Translations under genes and position numbers: made by a program
In this document: positions 5,865 to 9,775 of the stretch, piece after piece
How positions within the stretch are numbered: position 1 is the stretch's first letter
Layout: every line of letters starts with the position of its first letter
The notes under the pieces: generated by a model
The model's input: the letters and a program-made list of their open reading frames with translations, nothing else
Database searches by the model: none
What the model was told of the DNA's origin: nothing
Assembly (NCBI GenBank): GCA_003520925.1
Contig: DOTV01000095.1
Span: forward strand, 1 to 9,775
DNA: 9,775 nt
Direction of reading: 5' to 3'
Source of the DNA: Bacteroidales bacterium
GTDB taxonomy: Bacteria > Bacteroidota > Bacteroidia > Bacteroidales > VadinHA17

Positions 5865-7214
5865 ATGAATATCATAAAGGAAAGTATTGACGATCTGAAT
5901 GCAGTGCTGAAAATAGAGGTTGAAAAGGCTGATTACGACGGGAATGTTGAAAAAGTTCTGAGAGATTACCGCAAAAAAGCCAATATTAAGGGGTTTCGTC
6001 CTGGGATGGTACCAATAGGCCTTGTTAAAAAGATGTACGGGAAAGCGGTTCAGATAGATGAGATCAATAAGGTTGTTACGGAGAATATTCAGAAATATAT
6101 TACCGACGAAAAGATCGAGATCCTCGGAGATCCGCTACCTAAAATTGACGACAATGAGAAGATCGATTTTGATACTCAGGAATCATTTACATTTTCATTC
6201 GAGCTTGGACTTGCTCCCTCTTTTGAAACAAAACTCAGCAAGAAAAACAAAGTAATATATTATGAGATAGCGTCCGACGAAAAGATGAAGAATGATTATC
6301 TCGATAATTACACCCGTCGTTACGGCAAATTCGAGAAAGCTGACATTTCGGAGGAAAAGGATATACTGAAGGGGAGAATCGAAGCGCTCGATGATAAAGG
6401 TAGCACCGATCCCGATGGGATTTCAGCCGATGACACCTCGCTTTCAATTGAGGTAATCAAGGATAAGAAAATCAAAAAACAGTTTATCGGAAGAACTGAA
6501 AAGGACACGATCGATTTTGACCTAAGAAAGGCTTTCCCGAATGACAATGAAATTGCTGGTCTCCTTAAAAAACAGAAAGAAGAAGTCATAAGCATCTCTG
6601 GTGATTTCAGATTTACAATAAATGAGATAAGCCGCTTCAGACCAGCAGAGTTAAATCAGGAGCTTTTTGACAGGATCTATGGAGAGAACGTCATACATTC
6701 AGAAGAAGAATTCCGGAACAGGGTGAATGAAGAGATAACTGCTAACCTCCGGAATGAGAGTGAATATAAACTTTCGCTTGATCTGAAGAAGCTTGCACTT
6801 GAGAAGTCTGAATTTCAGCTTCCTGAAGCTTTCCTGAAGAGATGGCTTCTCAAGGTAAATGATAAAACTACAGAAGAACAGGTTGAAAAGGAATTCGACA
6901 ACTTCAGCCGCGATCTGAAATGGCAGCTTATCCGTAACAAGATCGCCAGAGCGAATGAGCTTAAAATTACTGAAGAGGAACTTCTTAAGGAAGCTGAAAA
7001 AATTACGAGGTACCAATTCAGTCAGTACGGATTGTTTTACGCCACTGATGAACAGGTTGAAAACTATGCAAAGGAGACCCTGAAACGGGAAGAAGATGCT
7101 AAAAGAATTGCAGACAAAATACTTGAAGAAAAAGTCAACCTGATCCTGAAGGATACAGTCAAACTTGAGAACAAATCAGTATCGATCGAAGAATTCAATA
7201 AGCTTTTTGAATAG
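5865..7214 (+). CDS. tig: Trigger factor, ribosome-associated chaperone
   Basis: Trigger factor binds at the ribosomal exit tunnel through protein L23 and shields nascent chains. From the ATG at 5865 the product is 449 residues, close to the usual 430-450. The ribosome-binding signature GFRPG (43-47) sits in the N-terminal domain (about 1-115). A peptidyl-prolyl isomerase-like region (about 155-258) is degenerate: the FKBP PGFExxLxG motif is replaced by KKQFIGRTEKD (204-214). The long helical chaperone arms follow (about 260-449), rich in Lys and Glu. An in-frame TTG at 5817 would add 16 residues but lies inside the terminator stem, so it is rejected. The leader is A/T-rich without a Shine-Dalgarno. 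The gene is followed by clpP and clpX, a very common order in bacteria. No promoter consensus is visible between the terminator and the ATG. Confidence 0.96.
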   Translation: MNIIKESIDDLNAVLKIEVEKADYDGNVEKVLRDYRKKANIKGFRPGMVPIGLVKKMYGKAVQIDEINKVVTENIQKYITDEKIEILGDPLPKIDDNEKIDFDTQESFTFSFELGLAPSFETKLSKKNKVIYYEIASDEKMKNDYLDNYTRRYGKFEKADISEEKDILKGRIEALDDKGSTDPDGISADDTSLSIEVIKDKKIKKQFIGRTEKDTIDFDLRKAFPNDNEIAGLLKKQKEEVISISGDFRFTINEISRFRPAELNQELFDRIYGENVIHSEEEFRNRVNEEITANLRNESEYKLSLDLKKLALEKSEFQLPEAFLKRWLLKVNDKTTEEQVEKEFDNFSRDLKWQLIRNKIARANELKITEEELLKEAEKITRYQFSQYGLFYATDEQVENYAKETLKREEDAKRIADKILEEKVNLILKDTVKLENKSVSIEEFNKLFE

Positions 7215-7224
7215 TAATCAATGC

Positions 7225-7244
7225 ATTACAATGATTTACAATAA
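7225..7244 (+). repeat. Two direct repeats one helical turn apart, upstream of clpP
   Basis: ATTACAATGA (7225-7234) is followed at once by TTTACAATAA (7235-7244). The shared core TTACAAT starts at 7226 and 7236, exactly ten bases apart, so both copies face the same side of the helix. They lie just upstream of the clpP -7 element, where a regulator could contact RNA polymerase. In DNA this AT-rich, chance is a real alternative. Confidence 0.35.
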
Positions 7245-7250
7245 ATATTC

Positions 7251-7258
7251 TATCTTTG
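7251..7258 (+). promoter_or_regulatory. Candidate clpP-clpX promoter (-7 element)
   Basis: TATCTTTG matches the Bacteroidota -7 consensus TAnnTTTG at every defined base and stands 24 bases before the clpP ATG. No good TTTG is found at the expected upstream position; the nearest is TTAC at 7226-7229, 21 bases away. Instead a 10-base-spaced direct repeat (7225-7244) occupies that region. This would let clpP and clpX be expressed independently of tig. Confidence 0.6.
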
Positions 7259-7267
7259 TGTTTTAAC

Positions 7268-7274
7268 GAAAGGA
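7268..7274 (+). promoter_or_regulatory. Ribosome binding site of clpP
   Basis: GAAAGGA stands eight bases before the ATG at 7283. It decides the start: the alternative in-frame TTG at 7256 overlaps the -7 promoter element and would lie upstream of the expected transcript start. Confidence 0.6.
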
Positions 7275-7282
7275 CCTTTATT

Positions 7283-7963
7283 ATGAGTAATTTAAGTGAT
7301 TTTGGAAAATATGCAAGAAGTAAGCATGGAATAAGCAGTCTTTCACTGCACAGGTTTGCTTCAATTACTGCAGATGCCTATATATCTCCTACTATTATAG
7401 AGGAGCGCCAGCTGAACGTCGCCTCGATGGACGTTTTTTCGCGACTGATGATGGACAGGATCATCTTTCTGGGTTTACCTATCGATGATTATGTTGCAAA
7501 TATAATCGAAGCCCAGCTTCTCTATCTCGATTCCGCTGATCCCGGGAAGGATATTCAGATCTATTTCAATACCCCCGGGGGATCTGTCAATGCAGGTCTC
7601 GGGATTTATGACACAATGCAGTATATTTCAGCTGATATAGCGACTATATGTACCGGAATGGCAGCTTCAATGGGTGCTGTGCTGCTTACCGCAGGAACCA
7701 AGGGTAAAAGATCGGCACTGAAGCATTCAAGGATTATGATCCACCAGCCTATGGGAGGATTTGAAGGTCAGGCTTCTGATATTGAGATCCAGGCACGTGA
7801 GATCATGAAGCTTAAAAAGGAACTTTTCGAGATTATTGCACTTCACTCAGGCAATACACTTGAAAAGGTGGAAAAGGATTCCGACAGGGACCACTGGATG
7901 ACATCACAGGAAGCAAAAGATTACGGGATGATCGATGAGATACTTCAGAAAAATGAACGATAG
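7283..7963 (+). CDS. clpP: ATP-dependent Clp protease proteolytic subunit ClpP
   Basis: ClpP forms a two-ring, 14-subunit barrel that degrades proteins fed in by a Clp ATPase. From the ATG at 7283 the product has 226 residues. The catalytic triad is intact: Ser129 in GMAASMGA, His154 in MIHQP and Asp203 in DRDHW; the His-Asp spacing of 49 equals that of the E. coli enzyme (122 and 171). The oxyanion-hole stretch NTPGGSV (96-102) is present. The N-terminus is about 20 residues longer than in E. coli, with a region of about 35 residues before the SPTIIEER start of the axial loop that may be removed as a propeptide (inference). The gene lies 68 bases after tig and five bases before clpX, and should share a transcript with clpX. 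Confidence 0.97.
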   Translation: MSNLSDFGKYARSKHGISSLSLHRFASITADAYISPTIIEERQLNVASMDVFSRLMMDRIIFLGLPIDDYVANIIEAQLLYLDSADPGKDIQIYFNTPGGSVNAGLGIYDTMQYISADIATICTGMAASMGAVLLTAGTKGKRSALKHSRIMIHQPMGGFEGQASDIEIQAREIMKLKKELFEIIALHSGNTLEKVEKDSDRDHWMTSQEAKDYGMIDEILQKNER

Positions 7964-7968
7964 TTACA

Positions 7969-9183
7969 ATGGATAAATGTTCATTTTGCGGCCGGACAAA
8001 GAAAGAGGTCAGCATGCTTATTGCTGGTCTTGAAGGACATATCTGTGACCATTGCATTGAGCAGGCTCACAGTATCATGAACGAGGAACTCGGCACAAAA
8101 AAGAATATCAGCTTTGACTCTATCAACCTTCTTAAACCTGCCGAAATAAAACATTTTCTCGATCAGTATGTCATCGGTCAGGACATGGCAAAAAAAATAA
8201 TCTCAGTTGCTGTCTACAATCACTATAAAAGGCTTATGCAAAAGCCTGATGAAGATGATATTGATATTGAAAAATCAAATATTATCCTGGTGGGAGAAAC
8301 CGGTACCGGGAAGACCCTTTTAGCTAGAACTGTTGCTAAAATGCTGCATGTCCCTTTTACTATTGTAGATGCAACTGTTCTTACTGAAGCAGGATATGTC
8401 GGAGAAGATATTGAAAGTCTTCTTACCCGTCTTCTTCAGAATGCCGATTATGATGTAAAGGCTGCTGAGAAAGGTATCGTATTTATTGATGAGCTTGACA
8501 AGATAGCAAGGAAAGGCGACAATCCATCGATTACACGTGATGTTTCAGGTGAGGGTGTTCAGCAGGGCCTGCTGAAGCTTCTCGAGGGGTCGATTGTGAA
8601 TGTCCCTCCACAGGGAGGACGGAAACACCCTGAGCAGAAAATGATCCCCGTCGATACAAAAAACATCCTGTTCATTTGCGGAGGGGCCTTCGAGGGAATT
8701 GAAAAGAAAATTGCCCATCGCCTCAATACGCAGGTTGTAGGATATGGTGCCTCTAAAAAAAGAGACAGGGTTGACAAGGAAAACCTTCTTCAGTATATTG
8801 CTCCTCAGGACCTGAGGTCTTATGGGCTTATTCCTGAAATAATCGGAAGACTACCCATCCTGACTCATCTTAATCCGCTTGACAGGGAAGCACTCCGGGC
8901 AATACTTACTGAACCGAAGAATGCCCTTGTAAAACAATACATTAAGCTCTTTAAAATGGATAACATAGAACTCACTTTCGGTGAAGGAGTTCTGGATTTC
9001 ATTGTCGATAAAGCCATTGAATTCAAGCTTGGTGCACGCGGACTCAGATCGATCTGTGAGGCGATAATGCTCGATGCAATGTTCGATTCACCTTCTGAAG
9101 GCTCAAAAGAGCTGACAATTACAACAGATTATGCAATCCGCAAGCTCGAAAGGATTGATATGAAGGTCCTGAAGGCATCATAA
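7969..9183 (+). CDS. clpX: ATP-dependent Clp protease ATP-binding subunit ClpX
   Basis: ClpX is the hexameric AAA+ unfoldase that recognises tagged or adaptor-bound proteins and threads them into ClpP. The 404-residue product begins with the C4 zinc-binding domain (Cys4, Cys7, Cys26, Cys29) used for substrate and adaptor binding. The AAA+ module shows Walker A GETGTGKT (109-116), pore loop GYVG (142-145), Walker B VFIDELDK (171-178), the RKH loop (218-220), the arginine finger in EIIGRLP (290-296) and sensor 2 GARGLR (355-360). The ClpP-docking loop, IGF in E. coli, reads VGYG here (257-260). It starts five bases after the clpP stop with no ribosome binding site of its own, so translational coupling is likely. 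Nothing is truncated. Confidence 0.97.
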   Translation: MDKCSFCGRTKKEVSMLIAGLEGHICDHCIEQAHSIMNEELGTKKNISFDSINLLKPAEIKHFLDQYVIGQDMAKKIISVAVYNHYKRLMQKPDEDDIDIEKSNIILVGETGTGKTLLARTVAKMLHVPFTIVDATVLTEAGYVGEDIESLLTRLLQNADYDVKAAEKGIVFIDELDKIARKGDNPSITRDVSGEGVQQGLLKLLEGSIVNVPPQGGRKHPEQKMIPVDTKNILFICGGAFEGIEKKIAHRLNTQVVGYGASKKRDRVDKENLLQYIAPQDLRSYGLIPEIIGRLPILTHLNPLDREALRAILTEPKNALVKQYIKLFKMDNIELTFGEGVLDFIVDKAIEFKLGARGLRSICEAIMLDAMFDSPSEGSKELTITTDYAIRKLERIDMKVLKAS

Positions 9184-9189
9184 TATAAT

Positions 9190-9302
9190 GCCCCTAAATC
9201 CCCTAAAGGGGACTTTCAAAATTTCTGAAAATAAAAACCCCCTTCTGCGCCTTCGTCCCGAGTATTCGGGACTTCGGCGTAGCAAGGCAGGGGGAAGGGG
9301 GC
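9190..9302. repeat. Imperfect palindromic intergenic element
   Basis: The gap after clpX is largely palindromic. It is bounded by GCCCC (9190-9194) and GGGGC (9298-9302). Inside are a small hairpin CCCC-TAAA-GGGG (9200-9211) and a long composite stem. In the long stem CCCCCTTC (9238-9245) pairs with GAAGGGGG (9294-9301), TGC/GCA and CGCC/GGCG continue inward, and GTCCCGA-GTAT-TCGGGAC (9255-9272) forms the tip. Blocks of this kind (CCCTAAAGGGGACTTT and similar) are, as I recall, dispersed between genes in many Bacteroidota genomes. It has no coding content and looks like a REP- or MITE-like element without its own transposase. Confidence 0.65.
9228..9301 (-). terminator. Intrinsic terminator for the convergent right-edge gene
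   Basis: Read on the - strand, the long G/C stem (9301-9238) is followed directly by TTTTTATTTT (9237-9228), the form of a rho-independent terminator. It starts about ten bases after the stop codon of the partial gene. On the + strand no T-run follows the long stem, so it is less suited to ending the clpX transcript, although the hairpin alone may protect its 3' end. Confidence 0.6.
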
Positions 9303-9310
9303 TATGAAAT

Positions 9311-9775
9311 CTAATGTATCCAATTTCTGTGCCTGTGCCTCAACTGGATCTCCTTCGATTCTCCTCCCCTTGAAACAACTGCTTTATTATCACATTCACC
9401 CGTACCGTAATCGAGTTCAAAGGGCTCCTTACCATCTCTTTCAAATTTAACAACTCCGCTCACAATAAAGGCACAAACTCTTTTCCAGTGCAATGGGTTA
9501 GTAATGGTTCTTAAGTATGATATTCCCTCTGCGTTCCTGCCGCTTGCGGATCCTGTCACAAGACATTCATCATCCCATTTATTTGGGGTCATAAATCCGG
9601 CCACCCATTCTCTGTTATGTTCAGATTCCCTTTCCAATGTTTTGCCGTCAGGCAGAATAAGCTTGCCGTCATTAAGTGTTACCGAGATAACGAAATTATT
9701 ATTGGCATTAAGTCCAAGGTTTTCAAACACTTTGGTTCCCTCGACTTTTATGCCGTTAAAAAAGTAATTATCAAA
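9311..9775 (-). CDS. C-terminal part of an uncharacterised, probably secreted protein (5' end outside window)
   Basis: The frame is open from the right edge to a TAG at 9313-9311, so at least 154 C-terminal residues are present and the start lies beyond the window. A GTG at 9730-9728 could be taken as a start, but the frame upstream continues with protein of the same character (GIKVEGTKVFENL), so the gene is read as 5'-partial. The sequence is rich in short polar beta-strands (NNNFVISVTLNDGKLILPDG, visible residues 25-44) and has three Cys (71, 101, 128). It ends with a stretch ELDYGTGECDNKAVVSRGG (120-138) and a basic RHRHR tail. The DYG-x-G-x-CDN-x-A pattern resembles the C-terminal repeat of surface lipoproteins or secreted proteins of Bacteroidota, from memory only. 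No enzyme motif is recognised. It is convergent with clpX. Confidence 0.75.
   Translation of the reverse strand, partial: FDNYFFNGIKVEGTKVFENLGLNANNNFVISVTLNDGKLILPDGKTLERESEHNREWVAGFMTPNKWDDECLVTGSASGRNAEGISYLRTITNPLHWKRVCAFIVSGVVKFERDGKEPFELDYGTGECDNKAVVSRGGESKEIQLRHRHRNWIH

Noticed and set aside
7256..7282. In-frame TTG start that would extend ClpP by nine residues
   Set aside because: It overlaps the -7 promoter element and lacks a ribosome binding site; the ATG at 7283 has GAAAGGA at proper distance.
9728..9730. GTG as the true start of the right-edge gene
   Set aside because: The frame remains open to the window edge with protein-like sequence, and no promoter or ribosome binding site precedes the GTG, so the gene is treated as partial.
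9504..9767. 87-codon open frame on the + strand at the right edge
   Set aside because: It is antisense to the partial - strand gene, with no ribosome binding site or recognisable motif.

Overview
The window looks like a chromosomal housekeeping region from a member of the Bacteroidota, most likely Bacteroidales-like. The evidence is moderately AT-rich DNA, few Shine-Dalgarno sequences, promoter elements of the Bacteroidota type (TTTG, about 19 bases, TAnnTTTG), a long RecQ with an extra C-terminal domain, a TatC with an enlarged first periplasmic loop, and a trigger factor with a degenerate isomerase domain. No phage, insertion sequence, CRISPR array or defence system is visible.

Layout. Positions 1-78 hold a short A/G-rich octamer-type repeat. 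A GNAT acetyltransferase (79-528) and a membrane-anchored family 2 glycosyltransferase (532-1614) follow as a tightly coupled pair on the + strand. recQ (1617-3797, - strand) converges on the glycosyltransferase with only two bases between the stop codons. A 221-base divergent intergenic region (3798-4018) carries candidate back-to-back promoters and a leader hairpin, then tatC and lptB form a + strand envelope-transport pair (4019-5655). A tRNA-Leu(UAG) gene (5709-5791) with a textbook Bacteroidota promoter and an intrinsic terminator comes next. Then come tig (5865-7214), clpP (7283-7963) and clpX (7969-9183), the classic protein folding and degradation cluster. An imperfect palindromic element (9190-9302) fills the gap between clpX and a convergent, 5'-incomplete gene on the - strand (9311-9775 and beyond the window).

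How the genes work together. tig, clpP and clpX act in sequence on the fate of nascent and damaged proteins: trigger factor binds chains at the ribosome exit, while ClpX unfolds proteins into the ClpP chamber. tatC supplies the core of the twin-arginine export channel (no tatA or tatB is visible here). lptB supplies the cytoplasmic ATPase of the lipopolysaccharide transport machine, indicating a Gram-negative envelope. recQ is a DNA repair helicase. I found no convincing new system; the points worth a second look are regulatory (tRNA-to-tig read-through, the tatC leader hairpin, the repeat ahead of clpP), lineage-specific protein variations, the palindromic element after clpX and the uncharacterised partial gene at the right edge.
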